35,028 nucleotides of DNA from Nitrospirales bacterium (GCA_021603905.1 BQIU01000040.1:1-35028); one strand, 5' to 3'. Positions 18,041-28,037 are shown, counted from the first letter of the stretch. Translations and numbers: made by a program. Notes: a model not told the origin generated them from the letters alone.

Positions 18041-18406
18041 TTACTTGATGCCAAGTAACTTCAGCTTTTCCTCTATGACATCTTTCGTAAACGGTTTCAT
18101 GACATACTCATTCGCACCAGCCACCAAAGCTTTTTCTATTTGAGAGGCCTCAGCTTCTGTTGTCACCATCATCACCGGAGTGTTTCGATAAGGACCTTCA
18201 GATCGTATAGCTCGAACAAAATCCAATCCGTTCATTTCAGGCATATTCCAATCAACTAACACAACATCGGGTTGCTCCATCATTTTCAACTTTTCGATGC
18301 CCTCCTTCCCGCTCTCTGCTTCTTCAATCTTTCCTCCAATCGACTCAAGAATTTGCTTCAGAATAATTCTCATGGCCTTTGAATCATCAATGACTAACGC
18401 CTTCAT
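18041..18406 (-). CDS. cheY: CheY-like single-domain response regulator of system 2
   Basis: A 121-residue receiver. The ATG at 18406 has GGGAGG 5 bases upstream; a reading-frame extension of five codons is not needed. Phosphorylation residues are complete: acidic pair D7/D8, phosphoacceptor D52 (VDWNMPEMNG), T82, Y101 and K104 (EYVMKPF). It lies 75 bases after the dCache-PAS receptor and about 90 before cheB. It is the expected phosphate acceptor of the system 2 CheA. It differs clearly in sequence from the CheY at 8004-8390 (for example DDSKAMRIIL against [10 protein letters not shown]), and its target may not be the flagellar motor. Confidence 0.94.
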   Translation of the reverse strand: MKALVIDDSKAMRIILKQILESIGGKIEEAESGKEGIEKLKMMEQPDVVLVDWNMPEMNGLDFVRAIRSEGPYRNTPVMMVTTEAEASQIEKALVAGANEYVMKPFTKDVIEEKLKLLGIK

Positions 18407-18481
18407 ACAGACCTCCCTCAACGAATTTGCTCATTTGGGCAATTCCACTTATTCATTGACACATATATTGCGCAATCCATG

Positions 18482-20968
18482 CTACGTTAACTTACCTACG
18501 ACCAATTGAAGATTCGCTGCCATTTGTGCCAACTCTTCGGCAGCCGCTTTTGTTTGTTGTGTACCTTTATTCGTACTGGTCGCGGCCTGGGCCACTTGAG
18601 CAATATTACTTGCGATCGCGGCTCCACCTTTTGAGGCTTCGAACACATGGCGACTCATTTCGTTGGTCGTCACGGTTTGCTGCTCAACTGCACTGGCAAC
18701 GGTGTTTTGAAAATCATGAACTTGCTGAATAATTTCACTAATTTGACCAATGGCTTCCACCGCGTCCTTGGTGTTTGTTTGTATCATGTCAATTATATGA
18801 CTGACATGTTCCGTTGCCTGTTTTGTTTCTTTTGAAAGTTCCTTGACTTCGTTGGCCACAACAGCAAAGCCTTTCCCTGCCTCACCGGCTCGTGCGGCTT
18901 CAATCGTGGCATTCAAGGCTAAGAGATTCGTCTGCTCTGCAATCGAAGTAATCACTTTCATAATACTTCCAATTTCTGCACTACTTTGACCAAGCTTCGC
19001 GACCGTCGCATTGCTCGTTTCCGCAGCCCTCACGGCCTCTGCCGCTACGCGTGCAGAGTTGTTCGTATTATTCGAAATCTCCTGAATACTCGCACTCATT
19101 TCTTCCGAACCGATCGCCACAGATTGAATGTTTTTACTCACTTCTTCTGCGGCACTTGATACAATATGAGCCTGACTCGAAGTTTCTTCGGCTTTGCCTC
19201 CTATTTGACTGCTCACCGCATTCAATTCTTCTGCGGCACTGGCTAAGGTCATCGCAATAGAAGCGATTTCCGCGACCCCTTCCTTCAACTTTTCCGCTTG
19301 CTCCTTCTCATACGCTGCCGTGTCTTTGATCTGACGTTCAACAGCCAACTTTTGAGTAATGATGCTCCAGGACACCATCGCTCCAAGATATTGTTGAAAA
19401 TTGTCATAAATTGGACTCCTCAGAATTTCTAAAATTTCAGGACCGATTTGGATCTGAGTGGGACTTGGAGGATTTTTTTGATTATCCAAAAGCCATTGTT
19501 GATAATCAGAGTCTTGATGAAACGTCTCAATGGGTTGACCAATCATCTGGTCAGCTGTGAATGCAAAATAAGATTCAATCCTTTTCAAGGTATTGTTCGA
19601 AGCTGGATTCATATATTGAATCGTCCATTCACGATTGACGTACATAATATTGATAGGCGCTTGCTCCACAATTGAGTTCATACGAGACATTTCTCTTGTA
19701 CTATTCTGAATCTGTTCGGCCATATGATTAAATGTCTTTCCCAGATCTCCCACTTCGTCTAAAGACCGATTGTGTACGCGAACGCTATAGTCTCCTTCCG
19801 TCATTTTTTTAGCGACATATTGAATGTGTTTGACTCGCTCGGTCCCCTTATGACCAATCCACCACGCTAGCGGCAGCATGAGGAACAAACACACGGCTCC
19901 CGTTATCATGATCGAAGTTTTGAGTTGTGTCGATGTGATTGCGGCCTGCTCTTTTGAAGTCCGGACCAGGACAGCCCAATTCATTCCCGGATACCCCAAA
20001 GCTCCCTGCAAATGAGTATACCCCGCAGCTTGAACTATTTGTTTACGTGCATGTAAAGCGTTTTCGTAACCAGAATGCCCGGCCACGGCCTTCTGTGCAA
20101 CGTTGACTCCAGATTGCGCTAAATTTAATTTGAGAATCACGTTTTTCAAATCATGAACGATCTCTTCGGTTCCATGTCCGACCGGATCATAATCCACAAG
20201 AACTCGACCTTGACCGTCTAAGACCGTCAATTCCGCACTCGAAAATCCTTCATGTTTCAATTCCTGATACGCATCTTGAATAATCTGTTCGACGAGTGCA
20301 AACTTGGTCCGATTACTCCAATACGCAATAACATTTCCCTCTTGGTCAAACACTGGTGCGGAAAACCCGATCGTCAATCCATCGTCGCCGGCATAGACAT
20401 CTTTCACGTCTGTATCGATATGCACATCTTCAATATACGTCCCTGTTAACCGATCATTCCCAGGTGCGGTAAATGCCATCTTTTCGGTATAGTCTTTCCT
20501 TGACATAGCTTGAAACCAAGGAGTCGCTCGATAATTCTTTTTGAGAAGGTGTGCAGTGGGAATTGGGTATCCTCCAGCATCTTTCGAATTCACAGCAATG
20601 GGGTACCCCGCTGTATCAACCATGATCGTGAGATAATAGACGCCATAAGTGGCCACATAGTGATTCATGGCTTTCGTCACATCCTGTGCGATGGCTGGAC
20701 TTCCCCAATGCATGTGTGATTGCGCCAATTCATTGAGTGCAAAGGCTTGAACATCGTTATATCGTTCGAAGAGATTACGATCAATTTTGTCAGCAATCGT
20801 TTTGGCGATAACCTGAAACTTTTTCCCGACCTCCTCTTCCATATCATGAGCCGCCTCAAATCCAATCCATCCGATGGCCGTCATTGGGATAATTCCGAAT
20901 ATGACACACAGACCAATGAGTTTTGCTGTAATACCAAAATGGCGTGCAGATTTCTCAACTCGACTCAT
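18482..20968 (-). CDS. Chemoreceptor with dCache sensor and cytoplasmic PAS domain
   Basis: An 828-residue methyl-accepting chemotaxis protein. AGGAG lies about 8 bases before the ATG at 20968. Order: membrane helix 1 (about 15-38), dCache (about 40-345), membrane helix 2 (about 351-373), HAMP (about 374-430), PAS (about 435-545), then the signalling domain with tip [19 protein letters not shown] starting near 665. The arm from tip to C-terminus is about 167 residues, equal to the 40-heptad-like receptors of system 1, and about 15 longer than the receptor at 30714. There is no docking peptide at the end (VVGKLT). The tip has Ala-to-Ser and Thr substitutions relative to system 1 receptors, which fits a different CheA. 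It follows the cheA-cheW pair. Confidence 0.95.
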   Translation of the reverse strand: MSRVEKSARHFGITAKLIGLCVIFGIIPMTAIGWIGFEAAHDMEEEVGKKFQVIAKTIADKIDRNLFERYNDVQAFALNELAQSHMHWGSPAIAQDVTKAMNHYVATYGVYYLTIMVDTAGYPIAVNSKDAGGYPIPTAHLLKKNYRATPWFQAMSRKDYTEKMAFTAPGNDRLTGTYIEDVHIDTDVKDVYAGDDGLTIGFSAPVFDQEGNVIAYWSNRTKFALVEQIIQDAYQELKHEGFSSAELTVLDGQGRVLVDYDPVGHGTEEIVHDLKNVILKLNLAQSGVNVAQKAVAGHSGYENALHARKQIVQAAGYTHLQGALGYPGMNWAVLVRTSKEQAAITSTQLKTSIMITGAVCLFLMLPLAWWIGHKGTERVKHIQYVAKKMTEGDYSVRVHNRSLDEVGDLGKTFNHMAEQIQNSTREMSRMNSIVEQAPINIMYVNREWTIQYMNPASNNTLKRIESYFAFTADQMIGQPIETFHQDSDYQQWLLDNQKNPPSPTQIQIGPEILEILRSPIYDNFQQYLGAMVSWSIITQKLAVERQIKDTAAYEKEQAEKLKEGVAEIASIAMTLASAAEELNAVSSQIGGKAEETSSQAHIVSSAAEEVSKNIQSVAIGSEEMSASIQEISNNTNNSARVAAEAVRAAETSNATVAKLGQSSAEIGSIMKVITSIAEQTNLLALNATIEAARAGEAGKGFAVVANEVKELSKETKQATEHVSHIIDMIQTNTKDAVEAIGQISEIIQQVHDFQNTVASAVEQQTVTTNEMSRHVFEASKGGAAIASNIAQVAQAATSTNKGTQQTKAAAEELAQMAANLQLVVGKLT

Positions 20969-21089
20969 CTTTTCTTCTCCTATTCAAATACCATGTCATC
21001 ACAGCACGTGATCACATTTGATGACTCTCCGGCTTCATATGGACACTGTATTGTGCACTTTAAATTTTCGACTGAGAACTCACGGAATT

Positions 21090-21542
21090 TCACGCTAACA
21101 TTTTTTGGTTATGAGAAAGGTTAATGATTTTTTCTAAGTCCAAAATTTGCAACATGTGATTATCGAATCGATACACTCCAGAGATGAATCTTCGAACCTT
21201 CTTATCAATGGTTGAAGGTGGAGGTTCAATCGCTTCATCAGGAACTTTTACGACTTCACCGATTTCCTCGACAAGGAGACTGATGAACTCACGATCGATT
21301 CGAATAACGACATTCATGGGAGAACGATCTAAAGAAGAATCGTTCAACTCGAATCGACGCCGAAGGTCAAGAACTGTGACCACCTGTCCTCGGAGATTCA
21401 TGAGTCCACAAATCACATCTGAAGCCAATGGAACATTGGTCATCACTTGATCACGAATGACTTCCTGAACGTCACGGACATCAACACCAAAAGACCAATC
21501 ATTGACTTTGAATGTACAAAACTGTTGTGTCTCTGGCTTCAT
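21090..21542 (-). CDS. cheW: CheW coupling protein of system 2
   Basis: A 150-residue single CheW domain that links receptors to CheA. Landmarks are FCTFKVNDWSFGVDVRDVQEV near residue 8 (given as one short fold start), LMNLRGQVVTVLDLRRRF (47-64) and ISGVYRFDNHMLQILDLEKI near the end. The ATG at 21542 follows directly after the TGA stop of cheA, and its ribosome site CAGGAG lies inside the last cheA codons. The two proteins are therefore translationally coupled and probably made in step. Confidence 0.95.
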   Translation of the reverse strand: MKPETQQFCTFKVNDWSFGVDVRDVQEVIRDQVMTNVPLASDVICGLMNLRGQVVTVLDLRRRFELNDSSLDRSPMNVVIRIDREFISLLVEEIGEVVKVPDEAIEPPPSTIDKKVRRFISGVYRFDNHMLQILDLEKIINLSHNQKMLA

Positions 21543-24353
21543 TCACGACTCCTGACATTCAGAAACCAAGGGCATACTGGTTTTATCTATTCTGGTATTC
21601 ATGACAAAATCGACATCCAACAGATCGATGACGTTTCCCTGAATTATCGCTGAGCTCAAAATTCCAGGACGCGATGATGATGTTTGAACATCGATTGGGA
21701 TCTGAACAATGTCACTAATGTGATCGACAATAACTCCCACAGGCTTTCCCTCTTTTTCCATGAAAACAATCTGGTAGACCTCACGTTCATCTGATAATGA
21801 TTTTCTGTTCATATACAAAATTGAAGATATTCGAACAACCGGAACCATCTGATGTTGGTACTGCACGACTTCTTGCGCTTCAACCATTTCCAAGAGGTGT
21901 TTCTTGACTTCTGCTATTCGCATGGCTCTGTCTACAGGTATGGCCACACAACCATCCATACCAACTTTTGTTAAGATATATGACTGTAACTTCTCTGTCG
22001 TGGCCTGTTTCTGATCATGCTCTGACGGTACAATAGGGAACTCCTCATTCTGACCGAAAACAAGGTTCGCACCACGAGTCAGTCCCATGACATCTAATAT
22101 CAGGGCGACACGCCCGTCACCCATGATGGTCATCCCCGCGTAGACATCTAAACCTTTCAGAGGTTTCCCAAGTGGTTTGACAACAATCTCTTCAATATCA
22201 TCAACGGTATCCACGACCACACCCAAACGATGCCGACCAGCCTGAAGCACCACAATATTAGCTACGTCTGAATAATGCGGCTCTGGTATTCTCTCTGTAG
22301 TTGAAGAGTCTAAATTCAATACTGTACGTAAATAAATGAGAGGCAAGAGTTGTCCGCGCCAGCGATACCCCCATGCCCCATGCAGGCATTCAATCGAATG
22401 AGCATCAAGTTCAGTATCAACGCGAATATATTCAAGAAGATGAACCTGAGGTATCGCAAAACGTTCCTGAACAACCTGCACCATCAATGCAGGAATAATT
22501 GTCAGAGTTAACGGGACGCTGAGTTTAAATGTGGTACCCTGTTCACATTTAGTCGAAACATCTATGCTTCCCCCGACTTTTTTAAGATTGGTTTTCACCA
22601 CATCCAAGCCGACCCCGCGTCCGGAGACATGTGTGGTTGTGGATAGCGTAGAAAACCCAGGAAAGAAAATGAGTTGCAAGAGATCTTTCTCACGCATCCG
22701 AGCGACCTGTGCTCGAGTGACCACACCACGTGCAATGGACATTTCCGCCACATGTTGAGTATGAATCCCACCACCATCGTCAGATATTTCAACATGGGCT
22801 TGCCCACTTTCATGATACGCCCGCAGAAACAACCGTCCCTCAGGAGGTTTTCCTTTTTCCTTTCGAACATTTGGAAGTTCAATGCCATGATCAACCGCAT
22901 TCCTCACAAGATGTGTCAACGGACTTTGAATGGCTTCGAGTAAAGTTTTGTCAAATTCGGTCTCTTGCCCCTCCATTTCAATGAGAATCTCTTTTCCACA
23001 GGCAAGTGCTAAATCACGAACCACACGTGGGAACTTGCTCCAAATATTGCCAATTGGTTGCATTCGTGTCCTCATGAGACCTTCCTGCAACTTCGCTGTA
23101 ACGATGTTCAAACGTTGTGCCGTCGCCATGAATGTCCGGTCTTGTTGTATACCAAAGTTTTGAAAAACTTGATTTCGAGTTACGACCAGCTCACCAACCG
23201 TGGCCATCAAACTATCCAATAAACCGACATCCACTCTGATTGTGGATTCCCGCGTTCGGTGACTGCGCGCCTCATCTGATACAGGCATTGTCTGTTCCGT
23301 CGTTTCGATTCTCATTGTTGGCTGTCGGCGAGAATTCTCACGATCTTCGGGCGGTGATATTGCAGGATCGGAAGCATGAGGGTCTATTTGAAATTCCAAA
23401 GAATATGATGACGGCAGACAACCAGGGACCGAGAACAAGTCACTCGCTGATAAATCAGAGTCATCTTTTTGAAGCGCGCTAAGTTGGGCCTTCAGTTCTT
23501 CGTAATTGTCTGTCCCGTCATGACGATACAGTGCAATACTTGAAAGCATCGTTCGAATCGCATCGACAAGTGAGAGGAGAGCACTCGCCCTGCCCACCGT
23601 CAGTGACAACTTCCCATCACGGATGAGGCTCAATAATGATTCGCCCACGTGTGTCAGGCGTTCTAATTTGGCATAACCCAGAAAGGAACAGGTTCCTTTG
23701 ATCGTGTGAATCACACGAAATATACCGGCTAGCGTCTCCTGGCTAGGGGTTTTTTCTATACCAACAAGATCGCATTCAACCTGCGCAAGACTTTCATCAC
23801 TTTCACTGAGAAATTCTAATACCGCTTCATCTAGCTCTGGATTAGACCGAACAGGTTCATTGACGAGAGAGACATCAGCGGAATCTACCAACACGGGGTC
23901 CTCTGACTGCATCGATCTTTCGCAGGTCTCCTCAATTGAATCGTCACTGACAACCTCAACACTCTCAGTCCCTTTTGATTGCAAGGCTTGCAATAAGTCC
24001 TTCAGTTCCGAGTAGTCGTTTTTTCCATCCACCCCATCCTGCTCGATTCGTTCCAGCATTTGTCGAATGGCACCGACCATCTCCATCAGAGCACTTGCCA
24101 CCTTGGACGTCAGGGCACATTCACCATCACGCACAAGATTGACAAGCGTTTCTCCAGCATACGTCAAGCTTTCCAGCTTGGTGTATCCAAGAAATGTCGA
24201 GGCGCCATTGATGGTATGAATCGCGCGTAAAATACTTGAGAGGAGTCGTGTGTTAGGAGTCGCCTCGAGATGGACCAAGTCCTTTTCAAGGTGACTCAAA
24301 ATGTCATCGCTTTCGATCAAGAATTCGACAACTGCGGTATCCATGCGATTCAT
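21543..24353 (-). CDS. cheA: CheA with two Hpt domains and two CheW-like domains
   Basis: About 936 residues, against roughly 650 for a typical CheA. I use the ATG at 24353; a TTG one codon earlier and an ATG at 24344 are alternatives. Domains: Hpt-1 (about 4-105) with H46 in IHTINGASTFLGY, where the usual lysine is Asn; Hpt-2 (about 172-275) with H216 in IHTIKGTCSFLGY; a linker with no evident P2 domain; dimerisation (about 370-435); ATPase with HLVRNAVDHG (about 481-490), DDGGG and GRGVGLDVV; CheW-1 (about 618-760); CheW-2 (about 785-920, with VVQYQHQMVPVVRI and GVIVDHISDIV). The two Hpt units are alike, so the N-terminus probably arose by internal duplication. It is the first gene of the system 2 run and overlaps functionally with cheW downstream. 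Confidence 0.95.
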   Translation of the reverse strand: MNRMDTAVVEFLIESDDILSHLEKDLVHLEATPNTRLLSSILRAIHTINGASTFLGYTKLESLTYAGETLVNLVRDGECALTSKVASALMEMVGAIRQMLERIEQDGVDGKNDYSELKDLLQALQSKGTESVEVVSDDSIEETCERSMQSEDPVLVDSADVSLVNEPVRSNPELDEAVLEFLSESDESLAQVECDLVGIEKTPSQETLAGIFRVIHTIKGTCSFLGYAKLERLTHVGESLLSLIRDGKLSLTVGRASALLSLVDAIRTMLSSIALYRHDGTDNYEELKAQLSALQKDDSDLSASDLFSVPGCLPSSYSLEFQIDPHASDPAISPPEDRENSRRQPTMRIETTEQTMPVSDEARSHRTRESTIRVDVGLLDSLMATVGELVVTRNQVFQNFGIQQDRTFMATAQRLNIVTAKLQEGLMRTRMQPIGNIWSKFPRVVRDLALACGKEILIEMEGQETEFDKTLLEAIQSPLTHLVRNAVDHGIELPNVRKEKGKPPEGRLFLRAYHESGQAHVEISDDGGGIHTQHVAEMSIARGVVTRAQVARMREKDLLQLIFFPGFSTLSTTTHVSGRGVGLDVVKTNLKKVGGSIDVSTKCEQGTTFKLSVPLTLTIIPALMVQVVQERFAIPQVHLLEYIRVDTELDAHSIECLHGAWGYRWRGQLLPLIYLRTVLNLDSSTTERIPEPHYSDVANIVVLQAGRHRLGVVVDTVDDIEEIVVKPLGKPLKGLDVYAGMTIMGDGRVALILDVMGLTRGANLVFGQNEEFPIVPSEHDQKQATTEKLQSYILTKVGMDGCVAIPVDRAMRIAEVKKHLLEMVEAQEVVQYQHQMVPVVRISSILYMNRKSLSDEREVYQIVFMEKEGKPVGVIVDHISDIVQIPIDVQTSSSRPGILSSAIIQGNVIDLLDVDFVMNTRIDKTSMPLVSECQES

Positions 24354-24484
24354 CAAAGGTCATCTCTTTCAGACGTCATGCCAATTCACAGCCTATGCCA
24401 GTCCGACAAGCAGTCCCGCGTGCTCTGGGAAGTGTCAACACCTATAATCGCAAGCAAAGCATGCCAATACGGCTTCTGTTGTTT

Positions 24485-24512
24485 CTTTCGGAGAAAAATC
24501 ATACAAAGTTAA
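24485..24512 (-). promoter_or_regulatory. Weak FliA-like promoter candidate before cheA of system 2
   Basis: Read on the minus strand: TTAACTTT, 12 bases, TCCGAAAG. The last box differs from the strong FliA-type promoter at 15333-15359 at two positions and the spacer is one base longer. It lies about 130 bases before the cheA ATG. Confidence 0.25.
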
Positions 24513-24540
24513 AGATCTTGCAAAAATATGCAGATTCTTC

Positions 24541-24770
24541 ACGTATAGCCGTTTCAGTTATACCGAAACGATAACGCGCCAACTTGTACAATATTGATAT
24601 CCAATACGTGAGAGAAAACGTCAATCATTCTCAGTACATCCAAACGGGTATAATCTTCCGATGCTTGAGGCGCAGTCTAGACGACCGATAATTAACACTC
24701 CAGAGGCAAACCGTTCTCACCATTGGCAACCACTCCAACCCTGCGAGCGGTATGCAACAATCCTCGCCTA
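24541..24770 (+). repeat. Inverted intergenic element, copy A
   Basis: This stretch matches the reverse complement of 28801-29040 over its full length. The first 120 columns align without a gap at roughly 70 percent identity by my count. Identical blocks include TTCCGATGCTTGAGGCG (24656-24672), TCTCACCATTGGCAAC (24715-24730) and a 21-base block at 24736-24756 containing CCTGCGAGCGGTATGCA. One indel of about 10 bases separates the copies. A stem CGTTTC/GAAACG (24550-24570) and a long-range pairing AGGCG/CGCCT are possible in both copies. It has no long reading frame. Confidence 0.85.
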
Positions 24771-24790
24771 GGCTTCCTTTTTCCGCATCA

Positions 24791-24818
24791 ACTGGAATTT
24801 AATTGGATTTGCTATAAT
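24791..24818 (+). repeat. 28-base motif shared with 30011-30038, copy 1
   Basis: Begins ACTGGAATTTAATTGG and ends TGCTATAAT. It matches 30011-30038 at 24 of 28 positions without gaps, in the same orientation. The end of this copy is also a perfect extended -10 promoter sequence (TGnTATAAT), but no -35 box and no convincing downstream gene are seen. Confidence 0.5.
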
Positions 24819-25287
24819 TCCTTCTATACAACAATGCTGGGAAAATATTTCCTATGATCAGAACAAAGCTCTCCGAGTCAAAAGAATGCCACAGACGATC
24901 ACTAGAATATTCGGCGTCAGCTCAAGACGGTGAATCTTCCAGATCAAGAAGAAATGAACGATCTGATGCGGGGAGAAAGGGCCAGAGCTAAGAACGAATG
25001 AGGATTGTCTCGCTCGTAAATCTTCTATTCAAGAATCAAGCATCTTTCACGGATATATCAATGAATTGAACTGAGTGACAGATTGTCACGACCGAATCAA
25101 CGCATACGAGAAAAGTCTTTATCAGTTCGAAATATTTCACGAAGATATCAACTCATGGCCATCGTCAGATAAAATGAATATGTCAGCGGCTAACCAGACT
25201 CACATAATCCATGTATGGTCCTGGAACAGAAGATTCAAACCGTAATGTCCTGTCACAACTCTCCATACGATACGCCTTGAATAGTAT

Positions 25288-25310
25288 GTGGTCTCCTTTT
25301 GGGAGGCCAC
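25288..25310 (-). repeat. Stem-loop just past the ancestral end of cheB
   Basis: GTGGTCTCC and GGAGGCCAC pair (9 bp, one G-T) around a 5-base loop. It lies 17 bases beyond the TAA at 25327-25329 that would end full-length cheB. There is no T-tract on the minus strand, so it is at most terminator-like. Confidence 0.4.
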
Positions 25311-25326
25311 GTTCTCCTCCAGACCG

Positions 25327-25413
25327 TTACGACACCTTTTTAAGATGCGAGAGCATGGCCGCGGGAAGATCAGCTAATGCAAGAGTTTTATCAACGCCTC
25401 CCGCCTTGATTGC
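25327..25413 (-). other. Separated C-terminal tail of cheB (28 codons after an amber codon)
   Basis: Beyond the TAG at 25414-25416 the cheB frame stays open for 28 codons to a TAA at 25327-25329. The translation starts AIKAGGVDKTLAL and ends LSHLKKVS. In intact CheB proteins GMPxEAI...GGV follows exactly here, so the TAG replaces the usual Glu codon (GAG to TAG is one base change). The tail still looks like a normal CheB C-terminal helix. Confidence 0.85.
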
Positions 25414-26388
25414 CTATTTCGGCATCCCAAAAACGACACACGAGGCTTCATCCTGGGCCAAATTAAATGCACCAGCTTTTTTCATTTCAAGCATTCCCGC
25501 CGCACCATCATTCCCCATCCCTGTCAAGATCACCCCAAGGCTATTGGCCCCAGCATAATTCGCAACGGAACGAAACATCGCATCGACTGAAGGGCGATGT
25601 CGATTAATTGGAGGGTTTTGATTCAACGTTACCTGATACCGTGCGCCGCTTCGACGGAGTTCCATGTGGTAATTCCCTGGCGCAAGAAGAGCTTGCCCAG
25701 GGATTAGACTATCTCCATCCTCAGCTTCTTTCACGCTGATTTGGCATACCTGATTTAAGCGATCAGCAAAGGTTTTAGTGAAACGTTCAGGCATATGCTG
25801 TGTGATCACAATCGGTGGAACATTGGAGGGAAGGACTTCAAGAAGCTCTTTTAAAGCTTCCGTTCCCCCAGTCGAAGCGCCAATAGCAATAATGGTATCC
25901 GTCGTTTTAATCATTGAAGACTGAGTGGCTAACTCACGAAGACGCTCGGGATTCACTTCTGAAGGCGTACGCTTTCGAACCGTCGCTGCCGCCGCGGCCT
26001 TAATCTTACTTGTAATCTTCTCAGCCAGTTCCTCCATCCCATGCTGGACATCAATTTTAGGTTTCGTGATAAAATCGACGGCTCCAAGTTCCAAAGCCCG
26101 CAAGGTGGTTTCACAACCTGACTCAGTCAGTGAACTCACCATGACGACAGGCATCGGGTGACCAGCCATGACTTTCTGAAGAAAGGTCAAGCCATCCATT
26201 TTCGGCATCTCCACATCAAGCGTAAGAACATCTGGATTGAGGCTTTTGATTTTATCACGTGCCGCATATGGGTCAGTCGCAGTCCCAACGACCTCAATAT
26301 CAGGGTCTTGTGTTAATAACTCTGTCAGCACTCCTCGAATTAAGGCAGAATCATCCACAATCAGAACTCGTATTTTTTTCTGACTCAT
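25414..26388 (-). CDS. cheB: CheB methylesterase/deamidase of system 3, cut short by an in-frame TAG
   Basis: As read, 324 residues from the ATG at 26388 (AAGGAG 7 bases upstream) to TAG. The receiver is intact: D12/D13, phosphoacceptor D58 ([11 protein letters not shown]) and K109. The methylesterase domain keeps S172 ([10 protein letters not shown]), H198 (TQHMPE) and D294 (GMGNDG). It closely resembles E. coli CheB along its length. The frame ends at VVFGMPK, where relatives continue with about 29 more residues that are still encoded after the TAG (see 25327-25413). The full product would be 353 residues. The lost part includes the C-terminal helix packing on the catalytic domain, so the truncated enzyme may be weak or inactive. 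A recent mutation, readthrough, or a sequencing error could all explain it. Confidence 0.92.
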   Translation of the reverse strand: MSQKKIRVLIVDDSALIRGVLTELLTQDPDIEVVGTATDPYAARDKIKSLNPDVLTLDVEMPKMDGLTFLQKVMAGHPMPVVMVSSLTESGCETTLRALELGAVDFITKPKIDVQHGMEELAEKITSKIKAAAAATVRKRTPSEVNPERLRELATQSSMIKTTDTIIAIGASTGGTEALKELLEVLPSNVPPIVITQHMPERFTKTFADRLNQVCQISVKEAEDGDSLIPGQALLAPGNYHMELRRSGARYQVTLNQNPPINRHRPSVDAMFRSVANYAGANSLGVILTGMGNDGAAGMLEMKKAGAFNLAQDEASCVVFGMPK

Positions 26389-26476
26389 ACATCACTCCTT
26401 TTTATCGGCAAGCAACACCACATAGCCCCACACCCTGGCTCGAAGTCCCCAGCGGGACAACTTTGCTTCTACTCCT

Positions 26477-27085
26477 TTAGAACAAGGTAACCTCACCAGC
26501 TACAGGTTCCTTTTTGAGCGTCGATTCATACTGTCGTTCTTGTTGAACAATTTTTTGTGATTGTACTCGGTCCAATTTTTTCATCAAGACTTTTCCCGTG
26601 TTCGTAAAGTAATAGACTTTGCGAGGACAGACATCACCAACATCGGCTTTCACGGCTGGCATCCCCTCTTGCTGAAGATAGTCCAAAGCCCAGGCCGCAT
26701 TTTTCGCACCAACATCCATACTGCCATCATAGATTTTTCCACCACCAAAGACTTTAGCTTCTAGACGTTTTCGATGGCCTCCACGATTAAGAATTCCATT
26801 AATCAACATTTCCATCGCATAACTGCCATAACGTCCGGATTCGGACCAGTTATCGTTATCGTGACTCCCACTGGGCGCGGCCAACATGAAATGATTCATC
26901 CCACCAACCCCTGCTTGTGGATCTCGAAGACATACGGATATACACGAACCCAATACGGTATAGACGACCATAGGGGTCTCGCTTAGAAAATATTCCCCGG
27001 GTAAAATCACGGCCACTTCATGTGGAAATCGAATGTCTTTCATCCGTCGAATATGTCCAAACTCCATCGTTGAACTTTGAGGCAT
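26477..27085 (-). CDS. cheD: CheD receptor glutamine deamidase
   Basis: A 202-residue CheD. Family landmarks are YTVLGSCISVCLRDP (42-56), GGMNHFMLAAP (61-71), RYGSYAMEMLIN, and KVFGGGKIYDGSMDVGAKN. C48 and H65 match the catalytic Cys and His of CheD, which deamidates receptor glutamines to glutamates. It has a somewhat long C-terminal tail (about 170-202) rich in Gln, Lys and Glu. The ATG at 27085 has GGA 8 bases upstream. It lies between cheR and cheB, completing an adaptation set for the system 3 receptor. No cheC is present. Confidence 0.95.
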   Translation of the reverse strand: MPQSSTMEFGHIRRMKDIRFPHEVAVILPGEYFLSETPMVVYTVLGSCISVCLRDPQAGVGGMNHFMLAAPSGSHDNDNWSESGRYGSYAMEMLINGILNRGGHRKRLEAKVFGGGKIYDGSMDVGAKNAAWALDYLQQEGMPAVKADVGDVCPRKVYYFTNTGKVLMKKLDRVQSQKIVQQERQYESTLKKEPVAGEVTLF

Positions 27086-27218
27086 CGTTATGTTCCAAAT
27101 GTTAGATGATTGACATTCTTCTCAGCAGATTTTCAAAAATGTGCAGAATGACTATCTGTGGGACACGATCCTGTGCCTGCCGTTTGTCACCGATCCCACC
27201 GAGGACAGTTCAGTTTTA

Positions 27219-28037
27219 TCATTCCGTTTTTTGATAAATCGTCGGCGCAATATAAGTAAATTCGTGCTCCACCCACTGCAGACTCTCAGAATGCCCAATG
27301 AAGAGAAATCCGCCAGGTTTCAGGTATCGATAAAACTTACGGACAAGACGGGACTGTGTCTCGCGGTCAAAATAAATCATGACATTTCGACAGAAGACTA
27401 CGTCTAACGGAGTGCGAATGGGAAAGGTGTCATCCATCAGATTGATACGGCAAAAACGCACAACATTCGCGATATGGGGTTTGACTTTCACATAGTTTGC
27501 CTTTTCGCCTTTCCCCCTCAGGAAATGTCGATGTACTAATTCTGGTGCTAGGCCTTCGATACGTTCGTCTTCATACACACCAGCCGCCGCTTTTGCCAGG
27601 ACGCGAGTCGAAATATCAGAAGCCAACACCTTAAAACTCCAGTGTGAAGGATTTAATACTGAGTCGTACAACGTCATGGCAATCGTATACGGCTCTTCTC
27701 CCGAAGACGACGCGGATGACCAAATTCGAATTTGGCGCACAGCAGCTAATGTTGGAAGGATCTTATCTCGAAGAAAATCAAAGTGAACCGGTTCCCGAAA
27801 AAAATCAGTTTTATTCGTTGAGATGAGATCTAACAAGTTGGTTAATTCTTCTTGCCCAGCATCACCACGCACATAATCAAGATACTCCTGATACGATGAC
27901 AACTCTAACGTCCGAAGGCGTTTTCCGAGTCGTGAAACAATCAACGTCTTTTTATCTCCACTCAGCGTAATCCCGACCTGCTCATAAATAAATTTTTGGA
28001 ATTGACTATATTCGGTATCAGTAATTGTTGCATTCAT
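27219..28037 (-). CDS. cheR: CheR receptor methyltransferase of system 3
   Basis: A 272-residue enzyme. The ATG at 28037 has GGTGAG 5 bases upstream. It has the N-terminal helical domain, ISTNKTDFFREP near residue 73, SAM site IWSSASSSGEEPYT near 105-118, ASDIS, and VFCRNVMIYFD. The beta-subdomain loop HFLRGKGEKANYVKVKPHI has the same length as in E. coli CheR (FMRGTGPHEGLVRV region), the form that binds a receptor C-terminal pentapeptide. The receptor at 30714-33641 ends with a suitable peptide. This pairing supports joint function. Confidence 0.96.
   Translation of the reverse strand: MNATITDTEYSQFQKFIYEQVGITLSGDKKTLIVSRLGKRLRTLELSSYQEYLDYVRGDAGQEELTNLLDLISTNKTDFFREPVHFDFLRDKILPTLAAVRQIRIWSSASSSGEEPYTIAMTLYDSVLNPSHWSFKVLASDISTRVLAKAAAGVYEDERIEGLAPELVHRHFLRGKGEKANYVKVKPHIANVVRFCRINLMDDTFPIRTPLDVVFCRNVMIYFDRETQSRLVRKFYRYLKPGGFLFIGHSESLQWVEHEFTYIAPTIYQKTE

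Larger units (their letters stand above)
24354..25326. other. Long non-coding stretch upstream of cheA of system 2
   Basis: About 970 bases without an accepted gene. From low to high coordinates it holds the leader and weak FliA-like promoter candidate of cheA, inverted element copy A (24541-24770), a 28-base motif shared with 30011-30038 that contains a TGCTATAAT extended -10 sequence, a 45-codon plus-strand frame I do not accept (24854-24991), and a stem-loop at 25288-25310 just beyond the original end of cheB. Confidence 0.6.

Noticed and set aside
24661..24770. Resemblance of element A to a cyclic-di-GMP (GEMM) riboswitch, from GGCAAACC
   Set aside because: That stretch is not kept in copy B and the riboswitch's other conserved blocks are absent.
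24854..24991. 45-codon plus-strand frame downstream of a TGCTATAAT sequence
   Set aside because: Ser/Arg-rich composition without motif, no good ribosome site and no -35 box; chance frame more likely.
26402..26409. Perfect GCCGATAA (FliA -10 box) on the minus strand before cheB of system 3
   Set aside because: No matching upstream box at 11 or 12 bases, and it touches the ribosome site, leaving almost no leader.
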